A stretch of 64,000 nucleotides of DNA from Amphritea pacifica (GCF_016924145.1 NZ_JAFFZO010000018.1:1-64000), one strand, 5' to 3'. Shown: positions 26,732-36,682, counted from the first letter of the stretch. Numbers and translations: made by a program. The notes: generated by a model not told the origin, from the letters alone.

Positions 26732-27751
26732 ATGAAAGATCTGCTCGCAACCAGTATTAAATATCAACACGGAGCTCTTTACGTGCTGGATCAGCACCAG
26801 TTACCTCACCAAGAGCAATGGCTTCCCTGTGATAGCAGCGATGCCATGATTGCGATGATTAAAAAGTTGCAGATTCGTGGTGCTCCACTGATTGGCATTG
26901 GTGCCAGTCTGCTACTGGCGCACTTGTCAGAACAGGGGCTGACTGCAGATGAGCTGCATACTCAGGCTGAGCGGCTGCGGGCAGCACGACCGACTGCGGT
27001 TAACCTGATGAACTGCATCGACCGCATGCTGGCGACACTTGAAAACGAAGGCACGGCTGGCTTAAGCCGGTGTGCCGAGCAGCTCTTCGAAGAGGATGTT
27101 GATCTGTGCAACCGCATGGCAGGCTTTGGAGCAGAGCTGATTTCCGACGGCGCCAATATCCTCACCCATTGCAACACAGGAAGCCTGGCCACTGCGGGTG
27201 TGGGCACCGCTATCGGCGTTATCGATGCGGTGAAACAGCAGGGCAAGCAGCTGCATGTCTGGGTGGATGAAACCCGCCCCCTGCTGCAGGGGGGGCGCCT
27301 GACTACCTGGGAGATGGCCCGACTGGGGATCTCTCACACACTCATCTGCGACAACATGGCTGCATCGCTGATGGCCCAGGGTAAAGTCGATGTAGTGCTG
27401 GTCGGATCTGACCGGATCGCCGCCAACGGCGATTTTGCCAATAAAGTAGGCACCTATTCACTGGCAGTGATCGCTCACCATCATAAGGTACCGTTCTATG
27501 TGGTCGCCCCCTACACCACGGTTGATCCGGAATGCCCTGATGGTAAAGCGATCCCCATAGAACAACGCAGCCCGGCTGAGGTACAGGGTGTCAGTGGCAG
27601 TTTTGGCAAGGTGAACTGGGCCCCGGACCATACTCCAGTCTATAACCCGGCGTTCGATGTTACCCCCGCAGCGCTGGTCACCGGCTGGATTCTCGATACC
27701 GGAGTATACAGCCCGGAACAGATCGCCGCCGGGGTATTAAAGACACTCTGA
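26732..27751 (+). CDS. mtnA: S-methyl-5-thioribose-1-phosphate isomerase
   Basis: This 339-residue isomerase converts methylthioribose-1-phosphate to methylthioribulose-1-phosphate. Family motifs are [29 protein letters not shown] (catalytic Cys), DNMAASLM and [10 protein letters not shown] (catalytic Asp). The start at 26732 has GGAG six bases before it and begins [11 protein letters not shown], where the family begins. An upstream in-frame reading is rejected. It is divergent from mtnK. Confidence 0.96.
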   Translation: MKDLLATSIKYQHGALYVLDQHQLPHQEQWLPCDSSDAMIAMIKKLQIRGAPLIGIGASLLLAHLSEQGLTADELHTQAERLRAARPTAVNLMNCIDRMLATLENEGTAGLSRCAEQLFEEDVDLCNRMAGFGAELISDGANILTHCNTGSLATAGVGTAIGVIDAVKQQGKQLHVWVDETRPLLQGGRLTTWEMARLGISHTLICDNMAASLMAQGKVDVVLVGSDRIAANGDFANKVGTYSLAVIAHHHKVPFYVVAPYTTVDPECPDGKAIPIEQRSPAEVQGVSGSFGKVNWAPDHTPVYNPAFDVTPAALVTGWILDTGVYSPEQIAAGVLKTL

Positions 27752-27764
27752 CTGAGTTCTCTGA

Positions 27765-28745
27765 TCAAGAGACAGCGTCATTCAGTACAACATTACCTAT
27801 AACCTGGCCTGTCTCTTTAACTCTACAGGTGAGCTTCGTACCTGTGGGAAGTTCATCTGGATATTGAAAATGGAACCCCACATAACCCAGACGGGGAAGC
27901 CCCAGTCTTAAAATTCCCGGGCGCAGATCTTTAGCTTCAGCTTCACCCAACACTCGATCCTCAACCAAAACTTCAACAACGACACTCTCGTCACTGATAT
28001 CCCACCACGCCCAACCGGAAAGACTCTTATGGCTAACCTGTTGCAATGTTGCATGTACATAAGGCTTTCCTGATTGCCAGAGGACAGCTCTTTGATCAAA
28101 TAACTCAACACACTGGCGATATAGCTCTATGTCTTCCTGATTCAGATTTTCAAGAACTTGCAGATCCTCAGGATCAAACTCATATGGGTTAGAAGTCTGA
28201 CTGCGTCCCTTATTCAGCTCTAAGTTAGGTATCTTAGTAGCATAGCGTGCGTTGATCTGATTGAGGCTATCTGAATAGTTCTCTGTCAGACCTACAAACC
28301 CTATAGCCTGAATAGGCACGCCACTAAGCATCCGTTTTAATCGATTAATAAAGGGAGGTTTAGTATAAAAGGATTTGAAGTCATCCTCATATCCAAAATT
28401 CCGGACAAAATGATTATACTCAGATAGAACTCTCTGTATTGGATCTCGCATAAACACCACTGAATTGCGAGCACCCAGTATATCTATATATTTATTTGCA
28501 TTTACGTGACCACTTAGAAACTCTATTGAATTTTCATTTAGCTTATTAAGAAAAGAGAAGTGATCCTTCTTCTCATAAACATTCTGAATAACTATAGCGC
28601 TTGTTTCTCTGGAGTGAGGAGCATAGTCATAGCAAACATGCTCCAGACCATAATAATCTTCCGCAGCTTTTCTGAAGCTAGTACCAGCGGTTTTCGGTAT
28701 ATGTATAAAGAACAAAATTTTTATCTCATTACTATTAATGACCAA
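27765..28745 (-). CDS. Sulfotransferase family protein
   Basis: This 326-residue enzyme has a PAPS-dependent sulfotransferase domain over about residues 1-215. The 5'-phosphosulfate loop is FIHIPKTAGTSFR, and the 3'-phosphate motif is VVFMRDPIQRVLSEYNHF. These match the type-2 group that sulfates carbohydrates. The last 100 residues form a beta-rich extension (SLSGWAWWDISDES onward) like those on surface-glycan enzymes. It overlaps the glycosyltransferase gene by 11 bases, so the two are coupled. The pair is visibly AT-richer than the methionine salvage genes around it, which suggests acquisition as cargo. The substrate is unknown; a cell-surface polysaccharide is likely. Confidence 0.85.
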   Translation of the reverse strand: MVINSNEIKILFFIHIPKTAGTSFRKAAEDYYGLEHVCYDYAPHSRETSAIVIQNVYEKKDHFSFLNKLNENSIEFLSGHVNANKYIDILGARNSVVFMRDPIQRVLSEYNHFVRNFGYEDDFKSFYTKPPFINRLKRMLSGVPIQAIGFVGLTENYSDSLNQINARYATKIPNLELNKGRSQTSNPYEFDPEDLQVLENLNQEDIELYRQCVELFDQRAVLWQSGKPYVHATLQQVSHKSLSGWAWWDISDESVVVEVLVEDRVLGEAEAKDLRPGILRLGLPRLGYVGFHFQYPDELPTGTKLTCRVKETGQVIGNVVLNDAVS

Positions 28746-29628
28746 TTAAAACCAGTAAAGAATCATATTTATTTTTGAAATTATCATAATGAAGTCCACT
28801 GAGCGTAAATTCTATATCATTCAGATCAAACTCTTTAAAGTAGCTATCACCTTTAACCTGCCTGGCACCAAACATCGCATCGCCCCGATGCTTCTTCTTT
28901 TTTATGAACTCTTCTTTCGATTTAAGGGCATAATGATTAACCCTCAACCGTTTATCGCATATTTCATAGGTGACACCCGACGTTGCTCCTGATGCGACTG
29001 GCTTTATTCCCCCTTCGTATGTTGCGAACAGCACATTATCACCCGAAGTGTTTATATATCTGTAGTTCTTATCCAGAACAGCCCGATGCGGATAGATATC
29101 TTTTATCAACCCAGGTCTGTAAACAGATTTAATATAGTGGTTTCGTGAACGCTCATCTGAGGCCGCTTTTGTAAATCGATCAATCACAAACCCGTCCAGG
29201 CAGTGTTCCTGATCAGAGGTCCCATAGATGCGCCAATTTATTGCCAGGCCACCCACAGAATCATCTGAAAAGAGCTCAGCGATATGATCAGCTGCTTTAT
29301 AGTCGCCGTAAGGTACCAAAAACTCATCTGCGTCTATAAAGGTTATAAGTTCAACTTTATCTTTATAGTCCTGAAGAATCTTCTGATAGGCTATTATTTG
29401 TGGTTTCCCCTCTCTTCCTATTGAATAGAGGTCGATTATCGATCGTTCAGCCAACGACTTAAGGAGTTCAAATGTACCATCATCAGATTCATTATCATAA
29501 ATAATGAATTTATCTACCCCCTGAGATTGATGCCAGGCGATCCACTCTAAAATGTACTCTTTTTCATTCCTGAATATTGCACCTATTGCCAGGGAAGACT
29601 TCACCTTTTTTTTCAGAAATCTAAACAT
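28735..29628 (-). CDS. Glycosyltransferase family 2/92-like protein
   Basis: This 297-residue protein has the GT-A start AIGAIFRNEKEYILEWIAWH, then IIYDNESDDGTF and the metal-binding motif ITFIDADEFLVPY (DxD). That pattern, with conserved NHYALKSKEEF near the C-terminus, fits the glycosyltransferase family 92 or DUF23-like group. It would add a sugar to a surface glycan. It lies 66 bases after mtnD on the same strand and overlaps the sulfotransferase gene. Base composition is AT-rich relative to neighbours. Confidence 0.82.
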   Translation of the reverse strand: MFRFLKKKVKSSLAIGAIFRNEKEYILEWIAWHQSQGVDKFIIYDNESDDGTFELLKSLAERSIIDLYSIGREGKPQIIAYQKILQDYKDKVELITFIDADEFLVPYGDYKAADHIAELFSDDSVGGLAINWRIYGTSDQEHCLDGFVIDRFTKAASDERSRNHYIKSVYRPGLIKDIYPHRAVLDKNYRYINTSGDNVLFATYEGGIKPVASGATSGVTYEICDKRLRVNHYALKSKEEFIKKKKHRGDAMFGARQVKGDSYFKEFDLNDIEFTLSGLHYDNFKNKYDSLLVLIGH

Positions 29629-29694
29629 TTAAACCCCATTTTTCAATACCCACTAAAGCAAGTGCAAAGAGAATAAAAGCCCCCTTATGTTTGA

Positions 29695-30237
29695 TCACAC
29701 CTCAAACTTAGGAAACTGATCCGCAATCGGGTTACCGGTATAGTTGGCCACCCAACCTTCAGGATTATTGAACAGGCGAATCGCGGTAAAGTCCGGCTGC
29801 GGCCCCATATCAAACCAGTGGGTGGTATTGGCGGGTACGGAGATCAGGTCATTTTTGCAGCAGAGAACCTTATACACTTTATCGGCAACATGGAGGTAAA
29901 ACATCCCCTCCCCGCGGACAAAGAAACGCACTTCATCTTCACTGTGGGTATGTTCGCTGAGAAACTTCTGCCGCAGCTCATCCTTGGCCGGGTTGTCGCT
30001 GGACAGACTGATGGTATCAACAGTGATATAACCCTGCTCATTTTTCAGACGCTGAATTTCAGCATCGTAAGCCGCGAGGATATCCGCAGCACTACTGTTG
30101 GCATCGATCGCCTGTCCCGCTTCCCAGCGTTCAAAACGGACACCGATATCAGCCAGTTTGGCTCCGATCTCTGCACCATCCGTGCTGGAGTATACTGGCT
30201 GGGCATTATCATCAGAGTATATTGTTAATTCACTCAC
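29695..30237 (-). CDS. mtnD: Acireductone dioxygenase
   Basis: This 180-residue cupin oxidises acireductone to keto-methylthiobutyrate and formate (Fe form). The metal ligands are His96, His98 and Glu102 in EHTHSEDEVRFF, and a further His in TTHWFDMG near residue 140. The length equals the bacterial family. It is the third gene of the mtnB-mtnC-mtnD operon, 14 bases after mtnC. Confidence 0.97.
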   Translation of the reverse strand: MSELTIYSDDNAQPVYSSTDGAEIGAKLADIGVRFERWEAGQAIDANSSAADILAAYDAEIQRLKNEQGYITVDTISLSSDNPAKDELRQKFLSEHTHSEDEVRFFVRGEGMFYLHVADKVYKVLCCKNDLISVPANTTHWFDMGPQPDFTAIRLFNNPEGWVANYTGNPIADQFPKFEV

Positions 30238-30251
30238 TGCTTAGTCCTCAG

Positions 30252-30938
30252 TTAAATATTCGTCAGCGTTATCTGCTGAAAAGTCTGAACCACCGTATGA
30301 TCGCTCTGTGACGGAAGCTGATCCCGGGCTAACATCGTCGTTGCCATTCCCGCTTCGCGCGCCGCATCCAGCTCTTCTTTGATATCTGACAGAAAAAGAA
30401 TCTCAGCCGCCGGCAGACCGATGTCGACAGCGATTGCCCGATAAGCGGTCGCTTCGCGCTTATGGCCGATGGTTGTATCATAGTAACCACCGAACAAGGG
30501 CGTCAGATCACCGAAATCACTGTAACCGAATAACAGTTTTTGTGCTTTAACCGAACCCGATGAAAAGACATACAGCTTCAGCCCCTGCTGCTGCCATTTT
30601 TGCAGATACTCATAAGCATCATCATACAGATGACCGGTAAAATCCTGCTGTTCATAGCCGGCAACCCAGATCAATCCCTGCAGGGTTTTCAACGCAGTCA
30701 CTTTTTTATCCTGCTCTATCCAGCCAAGAAATGCGCGGATCAGCGTTTCAAGATCTGCCTCCGGCTGGTCCAGTTCCGCCCGGGCATCCGCCAGGACTGA
30801 CTGTACAATCTCATCCTGTTCGTGACCACGAAGATAACCTGGCAGATGATCATAGGCGTAGGGAAACAGCACCTTATGGACAAAATTGATATCGGTTGTG
30901 GTGCCTTCAATATCGGTCAGAATCGCTTTAATGGTCAT
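30252..30938 (-). CDS. mtnC: Enolase-phosphatase E1
   Basis: This 228-residue HAD-superfamily enzyme enolises and dephosphorylates diketo-methylthiopentyl phosphate to acireductone. HAD motif I is LTDIEGTTTD, motif II VFSSGSVKAQKLLF, and motif III-IV FLSDIKEELDAA. It sits between mtnB and mtnD with short gaps (36 and 14 bases), so the three are one operon. Confidence 0.96.
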   Translation of the reverse strand: MTIKAILTDIEGTTTDINFVHKVLFPYAYDHLPGYLRGHEQDEIVQSVLADARAELDQPEADLETLIRAFLGWIEQDKKVTALKTLQGLIWVAGYEQQDFTGHLYDDAYEYLQKWQQQGLKLYVFSSGSVKAQKLLFGYSDFGDLTPLFGGYYDTTIGHKREATAYRAIAVDIGLPAAEILFLSDIKEELDAAREAGMATTMLARDQLPSQSDHTVVQTFQQITLTNI

Positions 30939-30974
30939 GACTTACCCTTTATACACTCTTGATTCAGCACTTTT

Positions 30975-31598
30975 TTAGGGACGCAGGCGGCGCATCTCCA
31001 GCTCACAGGCAAACAGGAACTCCAGTCCCTCCAGGTGACGTCGGGCCTCATTCACATCGTGTCCCCAGGCATAAAGGCCATGACCCCGTACCAGAAATCC
31101 CCAGTTCAGTGGCGTTTGCTGCCAGCGCAAGGCTAACTGCTCTGCCAGCGCCGGCATATCCTGGGTATTGTCAAACACCGCCAGCTGTATCGCCGCTTCA
31201 TGGCTCTGATTTCCGGCCAGCGATTTTTGCATCTCATAACCGCAAAGAGTGAACCAGTCGTCAGTCTCTAATCGTGATAGCACCGTAGAGGCGACTGAGT
31301 GGGTATGCAGCACCGCACCGATGGCGGAATTGAGCTGATACAACCGGGTATGCAGCAGCGTCTCTGCCGAGGGCTTAAGTTTGCTTTCAAGCGGCTGACC
31401 ATCGAGATCCACCGTGAGCAGGTCTTCATCCGTCAACCGTCCTTTATGCCGTCCTGACGCGGTCACCAGCGCCTGATCATCGGATAACCTCGCAGAGAAA
31501 TTACCACCGGTCGCAGGACACCAGCCCTGAGCGTCGATCCAGCGGCCTGCCTCGATGAGTGCTGATGAAACAATAGCTGAAGGAATTGCTGTTCGCAT
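30975..31598 (-). CDS. mtnB: Methylthioribulose-1-phosphate dehydratase
   Basis: This 207-residue class II aldolase-fold zinc enzyme has metal-binding His98 and His100 in VLHTHSVAS and a later His in VRGHGLYAWG. ATGGNFSAR near residue 30 binds phosphate. It dehydrates methylthioribulose-1-phosphate and heads the mtnB-mtnC-mtnD operon, transcribed leftward from about 31600. Confidence 0.96.
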   Translation of the reverse strand: MRTAIPSAIVSSALIEAGRWIDAQGWCPATGGNFSARLSDDQALVTASGRHKGRLTDEDLLTVDLDGQPLESKLKPSAETLLHTRLYQLNSAIGAVLHTHSVASTVLSRLETDDWFTLCGYEMQKSLAGNQSHEAAIQLAVFDNTQDMPALAEQLALRWQQTPLNWGFLVRGHGLYAWGHDVNEARRHLEGLEFLFACELEMRRLRP

Positions 31599-31899
31599 GA
31601 ATCAATATCCGCTGTAAAATTGCAGCCTAGTGTACTCGATTTTACGCCGCTGACGAAGTCTGTTCTCAACCTCTCTTATTCCCTGATTAGCGCTGAACCA
31701 TGGTAACAACAGTTACTATTTCGGGTATAAAAATCACCCGCCCGCCATACGCAATCATCTGAACAGTGCCATAATCAGACTTGCTAAAGCGTTTAACGTT
31801 CGCCTGTTGAGTCTCAATACTTATCAGGCGATCCCTCAAGTTTTATTTCTCAGATATTTGCTAACCCAAGCGTTTCAGAGAGGCAGACCGGAACAACTG

Positions 31900-33225
31900 A
31901 TGAAAGACGATTACAGGCACCTTATCCATATAAAAAGCCATGACGAACTGAGTCTTTATGAACTGATACCCGATGTCGTCTGGATCTTTGATCTGGATAA
32001 ACACGGATGGTGGTGGGGCAACCAGCCCGCCCTGAAGTTCTGGGGACTCAGTCAACTGGATGAGCTGATCAACAAAGACCTGTCCGGTGACACCCAGGGC
32101 GCCCGGGACCGGACCGTTCAGACCTTTGAGCTGGCAGCAAAAAACGGCCTGACGATTGACCCCTGGACCACCTATCCTGACGGCAAACCCAAAACACTGT
32201 ATATGAAACACCGCGCCGTGCTGGTCGGTCCTGAGCGTCACCGGGCAATTATCGCCTATATCAACGAAGAGGTTAATCTGGGAGAAACACCGGAAAACCT
32301 GCTGCTGGTTGAGGCGATGCGCTATACCACCGTGATGGTCACCAGTTTCACCTTTGAGGGGGAGATCGTGATCGAAAACCCGGCCGCCACCGAAGCCTAT
32401 AATCATATCGATCCTAAACAGCTATCTGGCCAGCAGTCAGCCTTCAGTGCCCGTTTCGCCACCCCTGCAGAGGGTGAATCCCTGCTGCAGCAGGCGATCA
32501 GTGAAAAAGGGGGACGCTGGACCCATCTGATGCGTACCAGTGCAGGCCTACGTCAGCATACTCTCGATATTCGTATTACCCGTCACCCCCTGAGCGGCGA
32601 TTTTTTGATTCTGATGGCTGAATATGATGTGACACCACTGTATGAAGCACTGAATGAAGCCCATGAGGCCCAGGAAGAGCTGCGAGAAATGGCCCATTAC
32701 GATGCGGTGAGCGGCCTGCCCTCGCTTAATTTTCTGATGCAGCATGCGCCCAACTATCTGGCCAGAGCAGAACGCAGCAGACAGCAGCTGGCGGTGATGT
32801 TTATCGATCTCGATGGTTTTAAAACCATCAATGATAGCTGGGGTCACGATACCGGCGACCAGGTATTGCGGGAGATAGCCCTGCGATTATCCGGGGTATT
32901 ACGGGATGCCGATCAGATCGCCCGTATCGGCGGCGATGAATTTATCATTCTGGTGGATGATATCCACGATGAAAACAGTGTCACGACGGTAGCAGAAAAG
33001 ATTATCCATCGCCTGGAAGAGAAGATCAGCCTGAAAGACTCTGCAGCCATCTCCACTCAGGTGCGCGTCAGTGCCAGTATTGGTATCGCCCTCTTTCCCG
33101 AACATGGCAAGACACTGGAACAACTTATCAAAGTTGCCGATAAGGCCATGTACCGTGTCAAAAACAGCGGTAAAGCCAGTTACGCGATTGGAAACAACCC
33201 GGCCAACGATCTCACCACAGACTAA
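31900..33225 (+). CDS. PAS-GGDEF diguanylate cyclase
   Basis: This protein has an N-terminal PAS-like sensory domain (LIPDVVWIFDLDKHGWWWGN, about residues 20-130), a second PAS-like part, and a C-terminal GGDEF domain. The catalytic motif is RIGGDEF, with an RDAD inhibitory site five residues before it, so it should be an active, product-inhibited c-di-GMP synthase. No membrane helices are seen. An ATG at 31900 is preferred (441 residues); an open TTG start at 31807 would add 31 residues but has no ribosome site. About 300 bases upstream hold no gene. Confidence 0.88.
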   Translation: MKDDYRHLIHIKSHDELSLYELIPDVVWIFDLDKHGWWWGNQPALKFWGLSQLDELINKDLSGDTQGARDRTVQTFELAAKNGLTIDPWTTYPDGKPKTLYMKHRAVLVGPERHRAIIAYINEEVNLGETPENLLLVEAMRYTTVMVTSFTFEGEIVIENPAATEAYNHIDPKQLSGQQSAFSARFATPAEGESLLQQAISEKGGRWTHLMRTSAGLRQHTLDIRITRHPLSGDFLILMAEYDVTPLYEALNEAHEAQEELREMAHYDAVSGLPSLNFLMQHAPNYLARAERSRQQLAVMFIDLDGFKTINDSWGHDTGDQVLREIALRLSGVLRDADQIARIGGDEFIILVDDIHDENSVTTVAEKIIHRLEEKISLKDSAAISTQVRVSASIGIALFPEHGKTLEQLIKVADKAMYRVKNSGKASYAIGNNPANDLTTD

Positions 33226-33239
33226 GCAGCGATATCGCC

Positions 33240-33581
33240 TCAACCCGTGGGTGTCGACAGGTCCAGGCCGGTGGCTGAACCGATCGCATTCCATAAAACA
33301 CCGACAACCGCATTCCAGACTTTCTCGATGGTCACCATCAGTAACCCGCGCAGGGTTTTAGCAAAATTGAGTGCCATATCCTCGAGGGAGTCGAGAAAGA
33401 AATCCTGCAGGTCGGCATCAATATCTCCGGAAATAACGCCAGCGGCAATTAACTGAGCCTGTTTGGCCAGTGCTTTTAGCTGCCGTTCAGAAAACCCCCG
33501 CAACACCGTCACATCCTGATTAATTACCTGTGAGGCGGCACTCTTCATATCTTCAGCCAGTTGATCAGTATTGATAGACAT
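33240..33581 (-). CDS. Small conserved hypothetical protein with hydrophobic C-terminus
   Basis: This 113-residue protein is of unknown family. The ATG at 33581 is chosen because GGGGAG lies six bases before it. The first 70 residues are amphipathic helix-forming (MKSAASQVINQDV, ALAKQAQLIAAGVISG). The last 40 contain a moderately hydrophobic helix (LLMVTIEKVWNAVVGVLW). It follows a lipoprotein gene after 11 bases on the same strand, so both are probably in one operon and act at the envelope. No function is proposed. Confidence 0.7.
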   Translation of the reverse strand: MSINTDQLAEDMKSAASQVINQDVTVLRGFSERQLKALAKQAQLIAAGVISGDIDADLQDFFLDSLEDMALNFAKTLRGLLMVTIEKVWNAVVGVLWNAIGSATGLDLSTPTG

Positions 33582-33592
33582 TATCATCTCCC

Positions 33593-34099
33593 CTATCTTT
33601 CAAGAAAGGATTCATAGGTAATGACCTGATCCATTGACACCACCACATCATTTTTGAATGCTGCCACGGCCCCGGGCTTCAGTCCCGAACCGCAATCAAC
33701 CTGCTTCATCTTCGTCAACACCCTGGAGACATGCTCAAGAGAGTATGAGCTGGGGGCTTTCCCACCATCCATGGCCGCAACGCCTTTAGACTCAAGAAAC
33801 GCATTGACTTTTTCAGCAACCGAGCTATCCGGCACAGGGCGTGCACTGGCCTGAATAGCCAGAGCATCGACGGAACCAATGATGCGGTTAAACGTCTTTG
33901 CACGCTTATCGCAATCTGCGCTGTTTGTGCCCTCGGCAACCGCGGCAAACAGTTCCATGATGTTGATATTGGTCTGGGTAACACCTTTAAACAGAGCAGA
34001 GTCATATTTTGGAGCTAACTGTGCAGCACACCCTGTCAGCAACAGGATCAGCAGTACGCAACCCAGCATCAGCCGGTTATCAGCATTCACTCTCATCAT
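33593..34099 (-). CDS. Hypothetical lipoprotein
   Basis: This 168-residue protein has a lipoprotein signal (LGCVLLILLLTGCAAQ; acylated Cys of LTGC). The mature part is mostly helical, with a few Cys (NSADCDKRAK and KQVDCGSG) that could pair. The ATG at 34099 has a strong AGGAGG eight bases before it. It heads a two-gene unit with the 113-residue protein. The family is not recognised. Confidence 0.75.
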   Translation of the reverse strand: MMRVNADNRLMLGCVLLILLLTGCAAQLAPKYDSALFKGVTQTNINIMELFAAVAEGTNSADCDKRAKTFNRIIGSVDALAIQASARPVPDSSVAEKVNAFLESKGVAAMDGGKAPSSYSLEHVSRVLTKMKQVDCGSGLKPGAVAAFKNDVVVSMDQVITYESFLER

Positions 34100-34565
34100 C
34101 TTCAATACCTCCTGTAATACTCAGATACGCCGCAATGCCGGGCATATCCATTCATGAATTGTGAGGACTCAGGCTTCAACGAACCCGGGCCGCTCGTTAA
34201 TCAACCAGACAGATATAGGTGCTGATATTCATGGGTGTACTCTGTCGGGTCACACCTGTCCTGACGCCAGCCTTGCTTCAGCGGTTTCTCACATATCAGA
34301 TACTGTCACAAAAGAGCGGCACGCCATGGTTAAGGCGCAGAAAGCGAATGGAAATAGTCCATGGCAACCCCTTTGAGTGTAGCCAGGCACAGGGGCAATG
34401 CCATCAGATGTGACGAAAAACTAAACAGATGTTTTGATAGAGCGATATACTCCGGAAGAGAGCCAGGCCACTGCCGACATGGGTGAACCGGTGCGGTATC
34501 ACCAACCCATGAGCATAAAATCAGTGTACTGAGTGACTATTAAAAGGCCTGGGAAAACTGTGAAC
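34100..34565. other. Intergenic region without a recognised gene
   Basis: About 466 bases between the lipoprotein gene and the asparaginase end. The right-most part of this span is the promoter side of the lipoprotein gene. No convincing coding frame, hairpin or repeat was seen. Confidence 0.5.
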
Positions 34566-35579
34566 TTACTGTGTCATCTCGCCACAGAGGCTCTGAAGCA
34601 TCAACCCTTTAACCTGATCTGCAGGCTGAGTCGCCAGTAGATAGTGCAGTTTGGTAAAAGCGGCTTCCAGGGTCAGATCACTGCCGGGAATGACGCCGAT
34701 CCGGTTCAGCGTTGCCCCGGTCGCATAAGCGCCCTGACTGACCTGGCCCTGCAGGCACTGAGTAACATTGACGATGGTGACGCCTCGCCGGACGGCATTG
34801 TCTAACTCGGCCATCAACTCGCCGTTGGCATCTGGTGGATTACCAGCTCCGTAGGTGTGCAGAACGACACCTTTAACCGCCGGGTTGCTCAGCAGATCCC
34901 GGGCTATACGTGCGGAGATACCCGGATAGACCGGCAATATCACCACCGCGTCCGGATTAAAGTCGGGAATTTTAAAATCAGCCGTGCCGCTCTGTAGCAA
35001 CCGCTCAGCATGCAGTTCGATATTGATGCCCGCCTGTCCCAGCCAGCCGTAGTTTGGCGAGTCAAAGGCATCTAACCCGCTGCTTTTCAGCTTGCTGGCG
35101 CGATTGCCTCGCAGCAGGCGTCCATTAAAGCAGATACAAACCTCAGGAATAGCATCGCCTGCGACAAACATCAGCGATGTCAGCAGATTATCCAGCGCAT
35201 CGTTACGCAGCTGCGCCAGAGGAATCTGCGACCCGGTGACGATCACCGGCTTGTCCATGCCCTGCAACATAAACGACAACATCGATGCGGTATATGCCAT
35301 GGTATCGGTGCCGTGCAGCAATAGAAAGCCATCGTACTGCTGCCAGTGCGCGGTAATGATACCGCCAAGCTCGGTCCAGTGGTGCGGTTGCAGGTTGGCA
35401 CTGTCGATCAGCTGTTCCAGCTCCAGCACCTCAAACGCCGGTAGCTCAGACAGACCGGTGGTGCGGCTCAGCTGTGCCCGCAGGCTCTGTTCAAAACCGG
35501 CCACCGGAGCATAACCCTTTTCCGAGGCCTGCATCCCGATTGTGCCGCCCGCATAGATAATCAATATTTTTCGTTTCAT
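34566..35579 (-). CDS. ansA: Type I (cytoplasmic) L-asparaginase
   Basis: This 337-residue enzyme hydrolyses asparagine to aspartate and ammonia. Threonine motif 1 is IIYAGGTIGM at the N-terminus and motif 2 is LLHGTDTMAYTAS near residue 88. There is no signal peptide, so it is the cytoplasmic form. The start at 35579 is chosen because the family begins with the MKRKILIIYAGG pattern; the frame stays open upstream but runs into the pyrC terminator. It follows pyrC on the same strand, separated by that terminator. Confidence 0.93.
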   Translation of the reverse strand: MKRKILIIYAGGTIGMQASEKGYAPVAGFEQSLRAQLSRTTGLSELPAFEVLELEQLIDSANLQPHHWTELGGIITAHWQQYDGFLLLHGTDTMAYTASMLSFMLQGMDKPVIVTGSQIPLAQLRNDALDNLLTSLMFVAGDAIPEVCICFNGRLLRGNRASKLKSSGLDAFDSPNYGWLGQAGINIELHAERLLQSGTADFKIPDFNPDAVVILPVYPGISARIARDLLSNPAVKGVVLHTYGAGNPPDANGELMAELDNAVRRGVTIVNVTQCLQGQVSQGAYATGATLNRIGVIPGSDLTLEAAFTKLHYLLATQPADQVKGLMLQSLCGEMTQ

Positions 35580-35610
35580 AGCGCTAATTATGACACTGCC
35601 GGGATGATAT

Positions 35611-35634
35611 AAAAAAGCCCGGATAGCTCCGGGC
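35611..35634 (-). terminator. Intrinsic terminator after pyrC
   Basis: The arms GCCCGGA (35617-35623) and TCCGGGC (35628-35634) with a 4-nt loop read into six T on the minus strand, 13 bases after the pyrC stop. Confidence 0.9.
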
Positions 35635-35647
35635 CTCGACTGTTTAC

Positions 35648-36682
35648 TTATGCCTGCAACTTCCAACGGACCTTCTGGCCGGCAAAGAATGGCACGATTG
35701 GGCGACCATCCGGCAGGGTAATCTCTTCCGGCAGAGTCCACTCTTCACGTATCAGGGTGATGGTACCTTCATTGCGTGGCAAACCGTAGAAATCGGCGCC
35801 AAAGTTACTGGCAAACCCTTCCAGCTTCTCCAGTACTCCCAGCTCTTCAAAGACATGAGCATAGAGTTCGATGGCGCTCCAGGCACTGTAACACCCGGCA
35901 CAACCACAGGCGTTCTCTTTCGCCTCTTTGGCGTGGGGTGCAGAATCCGTTCCGAGGAAGAATTTGGGTGAACCTGACTGCACCATCTGCCGCAGAACCG
36001 CCTGATGGGTATTGCGCTTCAGTACCGGCAGGCAGAAGTTATGGGGACGCACCCCTCCCACCAGCAGGTCATTACGGTTTAACAACAGATGTTGCGGGGT
36101 TATAGTGGCTGCGACATTGTCAGACGCGTCCTGCACAAAGTGCGCCGCATCGGCGGTGGTAATATGCTCGAATACCACTTTCAACTGTGGGAAACGCGCC
36201 ACGATTTTACTCATCTTCTGATCGATAAACTCCTTTTCCCGATCAAAGATATCGATATGGTGATCGGTCACCTCACCGTGCACCAGCAACGGCATCCCCT
36301 GCTCTGCCATCACCTCAAACACCGGATACATAGCCTCCAGATCGGTCACTGCGGCGGCCGAGTTGGTTGTAGCACCCGCAGGATAGAGCTTGGCAGCAAC
36401 CACTCCCGCAGCTTTCGCCTGAATAATATCCTCACCGGAGGTCGCGTTTGTCAGATACAGAGTCATCAGCGGTTCAAAGGTTGAACCTGGTGGACGTGCA
36501 GCTTCGATGCGGGTCCTGTAAGCCTGTGCCATCTGTGCATTCACCACCGGCGGCACCAGGTTTGGCATCACAATGGCGCGCTGAAAACAGCGGGCTGTGG
36601 CCGGAACGGTTTCCGCCAGCATATCGCCGTCACGGAAATGCAGGTGCCAGTCATCGGGGGTACGGATGGTCAGGGTTGTCAT
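35648..36682 (-). CDS. pyrC: Dihydroorotase (type II)
   Basis: This 344-residue zinc enzyme of pyrimidine synthesis closes carbamoyl-aspartate to dihydroorotate. Metal ligands are visible in [10 protein letters not shown] near the N-terminus, in [10 protein letters not shown] (carbamylated Lys), in LLVHGEVTD and [10 protein letters not shown], and in [20 protein letters not shown]. The length fits E. coli PyrC. It is transcribed leftward with its own terminator. Confidence 0.97.
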   Translation of the reverse strand: MTTLTIRTPDDWHLHFRDGDMLAETVPATARCFQRAIVMPNLVPPVVNAQMAQAYRTRIEAARPPGSTFEPLMTLYLTNATSGEDIIQAKAAGVVAAKLYPAGATTNSAAAVTDLEAMYPVFEVMAEQGMPLLVHGEVTDHHIDIFDREKEFIDQKMSKIVARFPQLKVVFEHITTADAAHFVQDASDNVAATITPQHLLLNRNDLLVGGVRPHNFCLPVLKRNTHQAVLRQMVQSGSPKFFLGTDSAPHAKEAKENACGCAGCYSAWSAIELYAHVFEELGVLEKLEGFASNFGADFYGLPRNEGTITLIREEWTLPEEITLPDGRPIVPFFAGQKVRWKLQA

